Assembly: GCA_023014335.1 (NCBI GenBank)
Contig: JAECYW010000025.1
Span: forward strand, 372,001 to 436,000
DNA length: 64,000 nucleotides
From: Galerina marginata
Taxonomy: Eukaryota > Basidiomycota > Agaricomycetes > Agaricales > Galerinaceae
Reading direction: 5' to 3'
Part shown: piece after piece, positions 23,500 through 35,127 of the stretch
Numbering within the stretch: the first letter of the stretch is position 1
How the letters are laid out: each line of letters begins with the position of its first letter
The notes under the pieces: generated by a model
What the model was told of the DNA's origin: nothing
The model's database searches: none
The model's input: the letters and a program-made list of their open reading frames with translations, nothing else
Position numbers and translations under genes: made by a program

Positions 23500-23748
23500 A
23501 AGAATTGTTCCAGATAGGCCAGCCCAAGAACGTAAAAAAGATAGTTAAGATAAGAGGCAAAAACAATGTTGAGTTGTGATCTCACAAAGGTTTTCGGATC
23601 ATTGCAGGTGATCGGACTTCAGGGTCGGCTTTTGCGCGTCTTGTAGCATTCATGATTGCACCTAATTTGGTTAACTATCTTAGTCTATCTATGCCTCAAG
23701 CTAATCAGTGGAAACCACTCCGTATGTCTTCTTTCAAGTCAAGATAGC
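23500..23748. promoter_or_regulatory. Bidirectional promoter region, kinase and integrase
   Basis: A 249-base gap separates the two divergent start codons (23499 minus and 23749 plus), so it must carry both 5' leaders and promoters unless the integrase has an upstream exon; an alternative ATG exists at 23691. No clear TATA box on either strand. Confidence 0.45.
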
Positions 23749-25685
23749 ATGACTGACAAACTATCAAAAGCTCCCATAGATGATATTGGTCCTCACATTT
23801 GGACATACTGGAGGATGCGGAAAAATGACAAGGAGATCCTTGCGATCCTCCTTGAGAAACATATAGACCGCGAAAAATATGGAATTTCGTAAGAATTTCT
23901 ATTAGAAAAACTCCAGGTTGTTTCCCAATGCTCATGACCAAGTTAGGATTAACTCATTCCGGGCATTGAGAGAGCGAATGGGACTGTTCAGAGCACGCAA
24001 ACAGGACCATACTCTTGAAAGCATCAGTGAAGCCATGATTGCGCTCCGAGAAAGATTTCCAAAGGCAGGTGCCAGGGAGATGACTGCTTTGCTGTTCTTT
24101 GAGAAAAACCTCTCAGTACCTCGGTAAGCAATCGCATTTTCCAGATGATGTGATATTGATAATTTGAAAGTGAACTGGTGGTCATGTATTTCCATGTATG
24201 TGAGCCTGATCTCATCAGGGAAAGAAAAGCAGGACGCCTCAAACGCCGACGCTTCTGGGCTGCGGGCGTCAATGATATGTTGGCCTTGGATCAGCATGAC
24301 AAATGGCTGAGGTTTGGGCTGGCTCTTCACAATGGAGTCGATCCATTTGCCGGGCGGCTTCAGTGGATGAAAGTTTGGACAACCAACCGTAATCCAAAAG
24401 TCATCCTCTCGTATTACCTTGACTTCATCGAAAAAAACGACAACTGTAAGTTAATCTCTAGGTGTTTCATTCGAGTTATTAACTGACGCGGCAATAGATA
24501 TGCCACTCATTACTCAGAGCGACCTTGGATCTGAGAATTATGGCGTAGCGAATGCACAGAGCATCCTACGTCAATGGCATGACCCTAATCTTAAAGGCAC
24601 TGTTCAACACCGTTGGATGCGGCACAAGAAAAATGTAATGCCCGAAATTGCTTGGTCGCAACTCCGTCGCCGTTTTACCCCGGGGTTTGAGGCCATTTTG
24701 GAGGAAGGAGTCACAAAGGGCTGGTATGACATTAATCGTCCCCTTGATGCGTAAGTTGTCACTCAAATCCTCTTGGGCTAGCTAATTCAAGAACATTTAG
24801 CTACCTCTTTCGCTGGCTGTTCATTCCATGGATCCAGGCCGAGTTGGATGCCTGGACAGACCGTGTTAACAACAGCAGAAAAAGAGCCGATCGTAATAAG
24901 ATCTTACCACATGGAGTTCCCAATGATATTTACAGTGCTCCTGAGCGGTATGGGTGCTTAGACTTCAAGGCAAGGAGCACGACATTTTGTGATATTTGTA
25001 CTAAGACAATTTTCTATTGAAGGTTAAAGTCGAACAAGAAGCACTGGACCATGTGAGGCAGCTTTATGCCCCTCCAGACGACCCGGTTTTTGAACTTGTT
25101 CCACCGATATTTGCTGCCCATGCCGACGCATTGTATGGAAATATGGGCCGTCCCGAAGTTACTTCAAAAAATGTTTGGGAGATTTACCGATGTCTCCTTG
25201 GTGGCTTAGAGGCGGTTCAACATGCTTCTGAACAGGAAGCACAGGAATATGCGGAATGTCTCGAGCAATGGGAAGTCCAGGCTAGTCTTCTCGAAGGAGG
25301 TGATGAGGATGGTTGTGTCGTCCCATACCCACTTATCGGTGGTCAAGAATTGCTTGGTGGAATTGATCATCCAAATGCTGATGGTGACTTCTACCTGGGT
25401 GGGGTAAACAATGGCCAAGGATTAGGTATGTCTATACTCGTAACTCAAGTGCGATGTTGTGGTGGCTCTAAGCTTTTTGCAGATACTGCATTGAATCAAC
25501 AGTTGGACGAGCTGGAAGGGAACATCGATGATTTGGCACTTACCATGGAAGAACTCGCACCCCAGGCTGACTTTTCCGACAATGAGGGAGATCAAGAGGA
25601 GATTGGGGGGGAGAGGGAGGCATTAAGGGTCTTTTTCTCTGACGACGAAGGTGAGGGGCAAAACTCGGAAGTGGATGAGTGGTAG
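23749..25685 (+). CDS. Integrase-core DDE protein, putative transposase
   Basis: Seven exons (23749-23888, 23947-24123, 24171-24445, 24498-24750, 24801-24969, 25023-25425, 25483-25685) join in frame to 539 residues. The intron after 24969 uses a GC donor. Residues 1-100 look like a helix-turn-helix DNA-binding region (HIWTYWRMRKNDKEI, SFRALRERMGLFRARKQ, FPKAGAREM). An RNase-H-like integrase core follows, with candidate acidic residues Asp146/Asp149 (LALDQHDKW), Asp206 (TQSDLGSEN) and Glu247 (MPEIAW); Asp206 to Glu247 is close to D35E spacing. The C-terminal tail is acidic. This matches an integrase core-domain family common in Agaricomycetes. The last intron (25426-25482) is a multiple of three and could be retained. 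A DNA-transposase role fits the flanking inverted repeats. Confidence 0.82.
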
Positions 25686-25844
25686 GACCACTCTGCTCCT
25701 TTGTGCGACTTATAGAGTTAAGCAAGATCCTATGGGAAACATTGTCATCTCCCTAAAATTAGAATGTATACTGGCCTTGAATCGTAGCTGTGGTTGAGTT
25801 TTCAATGAGTCGAACTTGTGCAGAATGGAAAGTGGAGCCTGCCG

Positions 25845-26233
25845 CCTCACAAGTGGCTGTGTGACCGCGATGATTTGGGTCATACAAAAAGAAACTCTTG
25901 CCTTGCACTCAATTCTACACCTACGTTCATGATTTTCAGTGCGTTTGAAAGCTCTTGATAAGGGGATCATATCTACAATAATTTTGGAGCTTGGGTAAAC
26001 ACCCCTCTACACGAATTTTGGTGATCTTTCGCCAAATACAAGTGGCTGTGCTTCCAGCACACTTTGGGTCGTCCAAAACAAAACTCTTGCCCAGCATTCA
26101 GTTTTACACCTACGTTCATGATTTTGCGTGCATTTGGAGGCTCTTGATAAGAGAATCACATTTATCATAAATTTGGAGCTTAGGTAAACATCCCTCTAGG
26201 TGAATTTCGAAGATCTTTGTCCAGACTACTATT
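25845..26233 (-). repeat. Right inverted terminal repeat (two units)
   Basis: Reverse complement of the left repeat. The inner unit (about 25845-26030) carries GGGTAAACACCCCTCT and CCTACGTTCATGATTTT; the outer unit (about 26030-26233) carries GGTAAACATCCCTCTAG and the same core. Order of units is mirrored relative to the left side. Confidence 0.8.
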
Positions 26234-28429
26234 TTTGTAAGTCGGTGCTGCTCCTTTTAGAGCTTAGTACTGAATATCCCAACGCAAAATCACAGGTGCC
26301 AACTGGGCTATGCAGTTCTACTTTGTAGCTACCTTAAAATACACTTCAGTCCTAAGACGCTCAAAGCGTCAGGCAAAGTCTAAAGAACACCTTACTATAA
26401 GTTACTACTTGGTATTTGAGATTTTGTATACTAATACATGGTGTGCATCTTCGTTCTGTACATACTGTAGATAATTAATATGTAAGGCAAACCTGCATGG
26501 AAGGGAAAGTCGGCCTGGGTCCTAGTTAACTGGGAAGATGCTTTGGCTACCCAGCAACAAGCTGGCTCAGGCCTGGCCGCCCGCACGATTGCTTCACATG
26601 AAGGAGAGGGAAATCACTCCGCCAAACGTCGGATTAACGGCCTGGTGCATGAGACTGCAGATGGAGCAGGTCTTGAAGAAGACAGTTCTTCCAGGCTTGC
26701 GACGGACGTCATTGAGAAAGGGGCTTAGGCCGCTGGAGACTGCGAATGAGGGCTGGTGAAACACTCATACGCCAACTACGCGAAAGCGCAGCAAATTCAA
26801 AGAGCTGAATGACAGTTTTCGATGCTATGAAGCATTGGTTTTATGGGTGGATGCTACCAAAGAAGTGTTAGTGGCTTTCTGAGCACAAGGACCCACAGGA
26901 CGACTTTACAGACCTGGAGGAGGCAGTAGTTTTGGCTTGAATCGAATTTTCGAGGCAGAGGGAAATACTGTGGGTGGTAATAACGAGCGCGGCGTAGTGC
27001 TAGTGCAATTGAATGCGCTGAGTCTCAGATTTAGGCAGTTCAGGATGTGCTACACACCCGCAACAAAGGCCGCAACGTCATCCATTTCGCGTTCATTGGT
27101 TGGATATCGACTTGCAGTGTTCGCGGATGTCGACGACGGCATCGTGCGGCAAACCAAGGTCTTTGGACAGCTACAAGTCATTCAGGTCAGCAACGTTCTC
27201 TTCTGAAGTCTGGAAACAGGCTTACCTCATTTATAACAACTTCTTCCTCTGCCCGCCGACTTTCTATCCAACCTACCGATGCTCAACATCCCGAGCCGCC
27301 GCCATCGTCGACTCGAACTGATGGTTTGCAGACTTTTTAACGGGTAAGTAAAACTTCATATCTTCATCGTATCTTTACTCGCCTTGTTTTCCAGCCCACT
27401 CAAGCTCAGGACTGAGACGTTCCAACGTCAATGTCCAACCTTGCTGCCACCCACCACTACCTCCTCGACTCCCAATTTACGATCCCCGCCTTCTACTCCT
27501 CTCTAGTCGCAGCATATATCTATGCGCGGAGGTTGGTTGAATACCCAGGAACGGAATTAATGCAAGAAACTCACTGCAAATCGAGCAACAAGCCAGCATA
27601 GTCAACGCCACCCTCCCGCTCTCACTCGACAGACACCGCCATCAACTATCCAGTCGTCGTCGCCGTCCTTATCACTGCTGTTCAGGATCCTGGCTCCTGG
27701 GTCGAGTCAACCATCGTTCATGCGTGCTCCCAGAGACGCTGGCGACATAACATGAGGGTGTCAGAAACAAGCAGCTGGATGTAGGAGGTGGGAGGTGGGA
27801 CACGGACGCGGAAAGCCGGGGAACGGGAGTACTGAGACAGCCGCCGTTGCACAGACAGCAGTCTTGACTATTCCAGTCGTTACTGTCGTATTTCGTTTTG
27901 CGACGCAATTGGGCTATTTGAACAAATGAATAATGTAAATGGTTGGGATCTACGGCACAATTGAAGAAGCCCACGTACGTACTAACAGTGCAATTAGTGG
28001 CATTGACCATATCCACGGTGGCTGAAAAAGCGGACACGAAGCTGCGTTAGCCACGTCGACGCAGGTGGAGGAGGCAGTAACGGCGGAATGGCGTGGAGGA
28101 GACCCTGGTAATAGGGAGGCACCATCCTTGTCGACGAGGTGGGGATGGAGCACATTCACAGCGGTCAACAAGGCGACGCGTACATGTATTAGGAGGCACT
28201 GGCAGTGTGCCCAATCGAGGAGAGACGGTGGAGGCGGGAGTGTGAATGGTGGTGAGAGGAACACCGACAACGAAGCCCTATAAATAGGACTCGTAACCTC
28301 GATTTTTCATCTGGTAACTTACCTGCGCGGTTGCACTCATACGACTTTAATCTGCGTACCTCCCCCGAATATTTAACGACGGGCTGGATGGAGCTGGAGC
28401 TGTACGGATGAAGTAGTGAGAGGTCTTCG
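26234..28429. other. No gene supported
   Basis: About 2.2 kb. Several 60-120 codon open frames occur, including minus frames at 27672-28037 and 27950-28270. None has convincing composition, splice-linked neighbours or a recognised family. Confidence 0.4.
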
Positions 28430-28532
28430 GGGTCCACTTTGACAAAAACATATCGGCAATGTCGGCTGCATATGTTTGGCAACGGCCCCTTGCTGAATTT
28501 CGAGCTTGGTGTTCCGGGTTTCCATAGTTTCT
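28430..28532 (-). repeat. Dispersed repeat, inverted relative of 16850-16985
   Basis: The minus strand starts with the same METRNTKLEI-coding stretch as 16859 onward on the plus strand. It lies at the left edge of the duplicated block B. Confidence 0.5.
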
Positions 28533-28559
28533 CTCGAAAACAGCGGCCACTGCCAACTG

Positions 28560-30180
28560 TGAAAGCACCCCACCCTCACTCCCTCCTCTGCCGAGGCAAG
28601 ACGACGGCTGAGCCGTGGCTCCTGTACGGGTGAGAAAATTGCCCCCTTTGTCCCTCAGCTTTTCTAGTGTTCCTTCCTCCCTCGCTCATTACGCCTGCAT
28701 TAGCTCCGGCCTCGAGCCGCCGCACACGACCCGGCCCATGTTCTTGCACTACGACCACGACTCGGAAATAGTCATCCAATACTCTAGACGGCTCTTCACG
28801 TGCTTTCTCGAGCTTCTGCGCTGGGCGGGCATCCCGCCCAGCACTTGACGCGAGCTTCCGGAAGAGTGTTGTCCAGTATGTTAATTAGCTTGTGTATTTT
28901 CAGGGTGCAACGACGTCGGTTTTTTTGTGTTCTTGATTCCGCCTTTGCGTGGTATCTATGTTTGCGCTTTCTGTTTTTAGGCGCCACATACTCCGTCTGC
29001 GGTTGAGGGACGAAGAACTTGCATGGGCGCTGCTCCCTTCTGACCTTGAACCGACGTGGAAGAGGCTTTATGATACTGCGTTGTCGGACTGGGAGCGGTT
29101 TTTCCCCAGGAGTCGGAGATCAGCAATGTGTCTCGGACGGGGTAGGGGGAAGCATGCTTGAATTTTTTATCAACATTATTGCTCATGTCTTGAAGAATCT
29201 CTCGCGTCCACTTGGCTTTACAGGCTTCCCGGTAGTTTTCCGGTAGGCAACTGGCCCAGAGGCATCCATTTTACAATCCCCATGCCCAGTACAAAATCGC
29301 AATAGTGAATACCATTGAATTGAATACGCGAATGTAACCAGTCAAAATGTCCTGCTTTCCATTCTGTCAAATCACGCGAAGCGGTATCATTCTATAGAAG
29401 CGGTATGTCTGCACAATGGAACGATAAAGTAGAACAATCATACCTACACTCGGACTCGTCAATCCTGATCCGGGGTGGTCGGCGATGGAGTTGCTTGGGT
29501 CCCTCTGTAGTTAGCTATGTTTTCGTCTGGTTGGAACTGATAATCCCGTCGGTTATTGGCTTGAGCTAGGGCAAAGGGTACAGAGTTTGGCGCTGCAAAA
29601 CCACATGTACAAGTTGTAAGAAACCTACTTACCTTGTGGGGTGCTAGTCGGGTCCGAGGGGGTATCAACGACGTAATTTCCACGAATTACACGCTGATCG
29701 ACGTTTTGTATTTCCGTGCCATTGGCGCCTTGGAACATTACTATGAGCCTCCCGGGTGTATTAGACGATGGAGGGGAATAATTGGAAGCATGGGCCGTAG
29801 CATTAGGGCCCGTGATGAAGGTCCCGTCGACAACAATCATAGATCCACCAGTGATCTTAGTGGTCGTTGCACAGCTGAAAACGCTGATAGTGGGATTGAT
29901 GTCGCTTTGGAATTGTTCAGATGGCTGGCTCATGGTGGATGGGTTGAGAGTCTAAAAGTTGTCCTTTTATTAGGCTGGACCATCTGGCAACCGACCACCG
30001 TCAAATAGTAGTTCGGATTCAATATGTGATAGAAATCCCGAAACCGCATTATGGGTTGCGGGCAAAATCTAGCTCGCTTGAAGACGACCTTTCTGGATAT
30101 TAAAATGAAAGAATTGGTGAAGTCCAAGGCTATGGGGAAATAGTTTTTCCATTTCTGCTGACTGAAACTCGGAGCACCAT
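28560..30180 (+). repeat. Segmental duplication, copy B
   Basis: Block alignable to 35460-37800. The best-conserved part is 28876-29225 versus 35842-36193 (GTATGTTAATTAGCTTGTGT, CGCCACATACTCCGTCTGCG, CAACATTATTGCTCATGTCT), nearly identical by eye. The small motif gene at 29459-29933 and its upstream flank (30040-30180) are also shared, in the same orientation. Confidence 0.75.
29459..29933 (-). CDS. Small protein with two 22-residue motifs, copy B
   Basis: Two exons (29633-29933, 29459-29592) join in frame to 144 residues. No signal peptide. Residues 19-40 and 67-88 fit the motif F-x-x-A...I-x-G-G-S-M-x-x-V-x-G-T-F and F-x-x-A-x-x-T-x-I...R-G-N-Y; the stretch between them is Asn/Ser/Pro-rich. 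The C-terminus is Gln/Asn-rich (ALAQANNRRDYQFQ). It is the longer of two duplicates (other at 36551-36970) but lacks about 25 residues before motif 1 that the other retains. Function unknown. Alternating hydrophobic and Gly/Asn residues suggest beta-structure or fibril formation, by inference. Confidence 0.6.
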
Positions 30181-30189
30181 GAGACAAGG

Positions 30190-30675
30190 CTAAACCAAAG
30201 ACAACTTAAAATCCTCCCTGCATAATGCCTGCATAACGCTTGACATAACGACAGTTTATAGCGGTTTATGTACTGTCTCGGACACCCACTCAGGCCTCAG
30301 GGCTCAGCACTCCGTACAATGTTGTAATGGTTCAACTCCTGTGCCGCCGGCGGGTTAAGCGAGCTAAGCGAGAGGTCACTCAGAGGTGATTGAGTTTCGG
30401 TGTTTTTTGCCGGTTCCGTGACTTGTCCGTTTTCGTATTCCTAATTGGGAAGGGTTGGACGATTCACAACTTGAGCCCCCTTCCAGAAAATTGCTGGCAA
30501 AGCAATTCCGAACCTAACTGTTGTGGCAGGCGTGTACGGTAGAGGCTGAGTCAGTGGCATTCGGGCTGGGGACTGGGGTTTGTAACCCAGCCTTGTCCAG
30601 ATCCACGTTCCCCACCCGTCTGTTCGTCGACGCTACACTGTGGGTAGTAAAAGCACTTATAATCAGTGGACTTGG
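30190..30675. other. Intergenic, nothing recognised
   Basis: About 490 bases between duplication copy B and the palindrome cluster. Only short open frames; no repeat or RNA gene seen. Confidence 0.4.
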
Positions 30676-30860
30676 CACTCATGTCGTGTCAAACGAGTGT
30701 TTCTACACTCAAGATGAGTGCCTGCGAAATGAGTGTTTTGAGCACTATTTTAAAATCTCCGAAAATGAGTGTTTTCGTCACTCAAGATTTACTCACGGAA
30801 AAATGAGTGTTAACTGCACTTTTCCTACAAAAAGTGAGTGTCATGTCCACTCATCATTTG
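30676..30860. repeat. TGAGTG/CACTCA palindrome cluster, left part
   Basis: About nine copies of TGAGTG or its complement CACTCA occur here, several arranged as perfect short palindromes such as CACTCAAGATGAGTG. The spacers (GTTTT, AAGAT, CGAAA) vary. The same motif recurs at 31305-31475 and is absent between. Confidence 0.75.
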
Positions 30861-31186
30861 AGCAGCTACCCTGAAGTCAGATTTTCGTTAATTATGACTG
30901 ACAAAGCAACCTAGGCTACGTTTCATACAACCCCAACGCGCATAGACAGTCGGTATGGACTTTATATAGCTTAATACCAAGAATTGACCAAGATGTCCGA
31001 TTTTGTCAAGCTGCAATCAACTATAAATTATGATTTATATACCATTCGATTCGTATTTTTAATGTGGTTCCAACGGATATAATGTTGTGGGAATTGAACA
31101 AAAATCGACGGAGATATGAATGAAACATTGTGTTAATTGACAGCTGAAGTCACGTCAAGTGGCGCAAACTTCCCAAATATGGAATG

Positions 31187-31275
31187 TGCCGGATGGCGTA
31201 GTGGTAAGTATGTCTTGTGCTTATTTCGTGCACGTCTCGCCCTTCGGACGTCAGAGTTCGAACCCTGTCTCAGTA
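31187..31275 (+). other. tRNA-derived element (Pol III A and B boxes)
   Basis: TGGCGTAGTGG at 31194-31204 matches an A box and AGTTCGAACCC at 31255-31265 a B box, spaced as in a tRNA with a long variable arm (a CCTTCGG loop lies between). Acceptor, D and T stems do not pair well, so this is more likely a tRNA-derived SINE head or tRNA pseudogene than a functional tRNA. Confidence 0.5.
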
Positions 31276-31304
31276 CGGTGATTATTTTTAATTATCCATC
31301 GGTC

Positions 31305-31475
31305 TTGAAATGAGTGTTTTAAGCTGAAAATGAGTGCGGCATCAACTCAAGATGAGTGTCCATGGCACCGATTCGGAGTGAAATGTCGCGAGCGTGTGAT
31401 TTTCGCACTTAAGATGAGTGGTTTTTGACACTCATCTTAGGTGATCCGGCGGCACTCAACACTCAGGATGAGTGC
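31305..31475. repeat. TGAGTG/CACTCA palindrome cluster, right part
   Basis: About eight further TGAGTG or CACTCA copies, including CACTTAAGATGAGTG and CACTCAGGATGAGTG. Together with the left part it flanks the tRNA-like unit, as if one palindrome array had been split by an insertion. Confidence 0.75.
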
Positions 31476-32310
31476 TATTAGCACGGATCGGCTTGTGCTC
31501 TCGACACTTAAACCAAGCGCTTTTCCTTCCCACAGTGGCTAGAACCCAACTAGAACCCGTAGACTCCTCTCCCTCGGATTGATCGTCCTCAAGACCTCTT
31601 ACGTTGATAACTTCACCAGACCTGCTCCGCAACATTGCGAGTTGTTAAACACATGTCAGACGTCTGAAGACCTGGAATTATACCACTTAGAGGTACTTAC
31701 AAGGCAACCCCACTTCAAACCATAATGCTGTTCTGGTTATCTGCAAATTTTATGGTTCTTTGGGTTGAAAGCTGTTCTCCGAGTCTGTATGTAACCCCGA
31801 GAAAGCGGACACTATCGGCTTTCAGTACATTGATTAAAATAACTGCAGTTAAGCCAGGGCCCAGATCTGAAGATTACTCAAGATATATGTCAAAGTGACG
31901 GCTTGCCACTGCCGCTGAGTCCTCAGAAGACTATACGATTGAAAGGTCATAGTCCCATAGCGCCATATTTTGAGCTGAGAGTATATACTATTGTATATTA
32001 CAATACCTTGTCTCGCAGAATATTTGAACCGAGGGTTAGTTTCCGACCAGATAAAAGATTATATAACTGTAATTAAATCTGGATCGGCCTTCATATATGC
32101 GCGACACCTTGAGGTTGAATTAGGACGAACGAAAGAGGTTAGAATACAGTGTCGACGAATATCAAGAACCTTGATCTTTATTGTTTCTCTGCTTGGTGGC
32201 GGGCTGAGAATGAAAGGTAAAGTAAACAGGATGGGAGATTGCAAAATGAACCATCGCGCACACTTCTTCCCTTTGATTCCCGTAGTTCCTCCGAGAAATC
32301 TGAGTGATCG
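31476..32310. other. Intergenic, no gene supported
   Basis: A 128-codon plus frame at 31991-32377 overlaps the end of the next gene on the other strand and has no family signal. Nothing else seen. Confidence 0.4.
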
Positions 32311-33627
32311 TCAGGGGAATTTGGTGAATGGAGCTGGACGGAATACGATCGTTGATCGTGCCTGTCCTTCTCCCTGAGAGGACGATAAGAGGTGTGTCAC
32401 CGCGAGTGGAACTTCGAGTTCACTCCGTTCGAGTGTCGGATAGTGATCACAATATTGGTTAGGAGAAGAAATTGAACTTTTGATAGGTGGAACATTCCTT
32501 GATGGAGGTGAGATGGTTGGCGATGCGGAGGACTTTGAAGAGGAAGAGGCATTGACAGACAGGTCCCTAAACTGGATCACAGTCGACCGCATGTCGGCAG
32601 GTCCACTCGAGCGGTGGCTGCTTGAGCTTTGTTGGCGATCCAATGGATGCGGCGAGCATTCGGCGCTAGACCTGGGATCTGCCTGACGAAGATCTGGGTG
32701 GATGCGGTAGGGCGTGGAACTTGATCCCCTCCCAGCAGAACTTGCGGATTTAGGTCCATCGCTCAAGGTGAGATGGAGCCCAGTAGGGCCATAGTTCACT
32801 GTCTGCGGTCCGGGACGTTGAGAACTCTTATATTCGGGTGCATAGTGACTCGAGGAGTGATCACCGCCACGGCGGGGTCCTGAGTTAGGACGTTAACCCA
32901 CACGACAAGGCAAATTATTGGATGCACACCTTTCAGTACATTACTGGTACCAGGGCTTAAGAAAACAGAAGGGCTACTGCGCGCATACGACCCTACAGAG
33001 AAACAGAATTGGCGCAGCGATATATGCAGTCAAATGAACAAACCTGAATTTAGTGGAAGGACTCCAGTCGGTGAATAGAGTGGGGAAGGCGGGGGCTGTT
33101 GTGGCCCTCTGGGGTCTCCATGTTCTAAAAGTTTCATCAACGCGTCAGAATGGTTTCCAGTGCAAAAATGTCGTACCAAACTGGCAGGGATCATTCCCCT
33201 TGCTTCTGTCGCGATAAGGTGGGATAATAGGACCTCTCGGGGGAGTTGGGTCACTATAGTAATCCCCAGAGACAGCTAGAAAGTTCCACGAGGTGATGGT
33301 AGAATTAGAGCTATCTTTGAAATAGGAAATGGGCCGATTGGAGACAAGCGTAGGACTTGGGCTCCCGCTCAAAACACCCCGAGTTGGATAATGCCCTCGA
33401 CCGTAGAAGTGTCCGCCCACCACAGAGAAATTTCCGCCATTGATCTCAAAGCTGCTCGCACGTTCGAAGTACGAAATTTCTTCAAGGCAACGATTGGATT
33501 GGTTGGCTCCAGAACATTCATCGTCATCATCGTCCTCGTCATATTCCTTCTCCTCGTCCTCCGCATTGTAACTATTGTCTTCTCCATGGTATCTTTCTTC
33601 TTTGTAGGGGTTAGACGTATGCGGCAT
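32311..33627 (-). CDS. Acidic protein with two 22-residue motifs and Ser/Pro-rich tail
   Basis: Four exons (33177-33627, 33044-33124, 32930-32992, 32311-32879) join in frame to 387 residues. Residues 1-50 are acidic (EEKEYDEDDDDDE). Residues 54-75 (ending GGNFSVVGGHFY) and 103-124 (ending WNFLAVSGDYY) are two motif copies. The rest is Pro-, Ser- and Gln-rich and probably disordered, with basic clusters. The layout (charged N-terminus, two motifs, disordered tail) equals that of 6208-7340, so the two are dispersed paralogs. No signal peptide, membrane helix or enzyme motif. Function unknown. Confidence 0.65.
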
Positions 33628-33947
33628 ACTGACTTCTTCGACAGCGAGGTGTGGTGGAGGTAAGAAGGAAACTCAGGAGCTTTGTCGATGGATGTTCAAG
33701 CGCCTATCCACAAGACATTGGTGACCTGTTCCGGATGAATTAATTTTGCGTCGATTAGTACGTCCCCCTCCAGTAAGGCAGGTGACCTAAGTTGTTCACC
33801 AGATCTGACAATCGTGAGTGGTCACAGTGCTCGAGTAGAGCACGTCATCGAAATTTCAAGAGTTTCGGTATACCGAGGTGTGATCGTAAGGCATACTAAA
33901 AATGTTATTATGGTTTGTGAGTCGGCGTGATAAGCTGCGTCTGCTAG

Positions 33948-34200
33948 CTACATAGCGTGTGGCTGTCCGATGGGGCGGTAGTCGACTCGTCGAGTATTGG
34001 ACGGGCGAGTACCTTTGCCAACCCAATCGTCGACCTTGAATGGAGGTAACGCGAACCGGTGACGGGTGTCGTGATGTTTTGACATGTACTCGTTGGAGTG
34101 AGATAATTCTGCACGGAGTTCTTGACGGAGTTCAGCATGGGTAGTTTCAATGTGTATTTTGAGTGTGCTGGAAATTGTACATAAATAGGTTCTATTAACA
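33948..34200 (-). mobile_element. Ty3/gypsy polyprotein relic
   Basis: The minus strand encodes a stretch with FKVDDWV, TRPSNTRRVDYRPIG and an upstream Glu/Arg/Ala helix. This resembles the region after the integrase in fungal Ty3/gypsy polyproteins (K-V-G-D-x-V-W...RPSKKLDYRRIGPF). Frame is broken and no reverse transcriptase remains nearby, so it is a short decayed fragment. Confidence 0.45.
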
Positions 34201-34391
34201 AACAGGTAAAGCCCTTCACAAGGAGTCAAGACATAAACATATGTATGGGCCTTTGTACCCGGGCCCTTAAGTTCCGAAATTGTTGACAATGGAGCCTTGG
34301 GGCACTTGTGACGAACACAGCTTCACTTGCTTACTGCACACGCAGGCAAGGGTTTAATGGGAACACGTCCCTAACCGCTAGGGGCTGGATG

Positions 34392-35067
34392 TCATCGTCT
34401 AACACTTATAACGCGTCTTTCGCGTTGAGCGGCCTTCGAGGGTGACGAATCGTCCCGAAATACGCGGGCGACGTGCCTCCCGTCTTGGTGGGAGTCATAC
34501 ATCCGGAACGTTCTTGAATAAGGAGTGTGTCGTCGTCCGTCAGCCCGCGGAGATGAAGGAATAGGAGCCAAGTAGTTATGGACGTATCTTTCCGAATCAA
34601 AGTCAAAGGAGGACGACGAATCTGCATTGGCATTTTTGGTGTTTTCCATTCGACGCTTGAGGTCCTCGCGGATTAAACTATTTGGCAACCCCCAAGGCAA
34701 CCCCGCTTTGAACTTAAGCCGCTTTCTCGTGCAACCCCCCCAAATAAGGTAGTGAACCGGATCATCACGAGACCTTCTCCGCATGCCATCAGCGGCATCT
34801 GAACGGCAGCCTCACTGGCATGTTGATATCAGGTCTGAATCACCGACTGTTCTGAGGGAGGAGAGTCCTTGGTAACGTTCACCGACGACAATCCCGATGG
34901 TTGGGTTGGCGGGAATAAGAGCTCCTTGCCGTCAAGGAGGAGCTCGACGCTGGAGTTTGTCTCAGTCCGACGTCTGGTTCGTGTGAGCCTCGAAAAGGCG
35001 GGATAGCGTAGTCAGCATTTGGCAAGACGTGCATTTCCTTCCATCCCTGTTTCTCCATGGTTCTCAC
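34392..35067 (-). CDS. Hypothetical basic, Ser/Arg-rich protein
   Basis: Two open stretches (34887-35067 and 34392-34810) can be joined by a GT-AG intron into 199 residues starting MRTMEKQGWKEMHVLP. The product is basic and low in complexity toward the end (SSSSFDFDSERYVHNY, then Arg-rich). No domain recognised, and the intron has a weak donor. It could be a real small gene or a chance open frame between repeats. Confidence 0.3.
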
Positions 35068-35127
35068 TCTTCTTTGTTACAGTGGAAATAAGCCGTCTAT
35101 CGCGAGTATCAGACGCGATATATAAAG

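Larger units (their letters stand above)
19960..26233 (+). mobile_element. 6.3-kb TIR element carrying alpha-kinase and DDE integrase genes
   Basis: Long inverted repeats of about 400 and 390 bases bound the segment, each made of two unit copies of about 190 bases. Inside is a divergent pair: an alpha-kinase gene on the minus strand (20742-23499) and an integrase-core DDE gene on the plus strand (23749-25685), with a 249-base shared promoter. Both reading frames are intact through all introns, which suggests recent activity or selection. The layout fits a cut-and-paste DNA transposon with a kinase passenger. Exact ends and a target-site duplication could not be fixed by eye. The integrase gene could instead be a host gene trapped between repeats. 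Confidence 0.6.

Noticed and set aside
27672..28270. Cys-containing minus frames as a small secreted protein
   Set aside because: Two overlapping frames of similar length, no convincing signal peptide and no conserved Cys pattern; not supported.
31187..31275. Functional tRNA gene
   Set aside because: A and B boxes are present but acceptor, D and T stems do not pair, so it is described as a tRNA-derived element.
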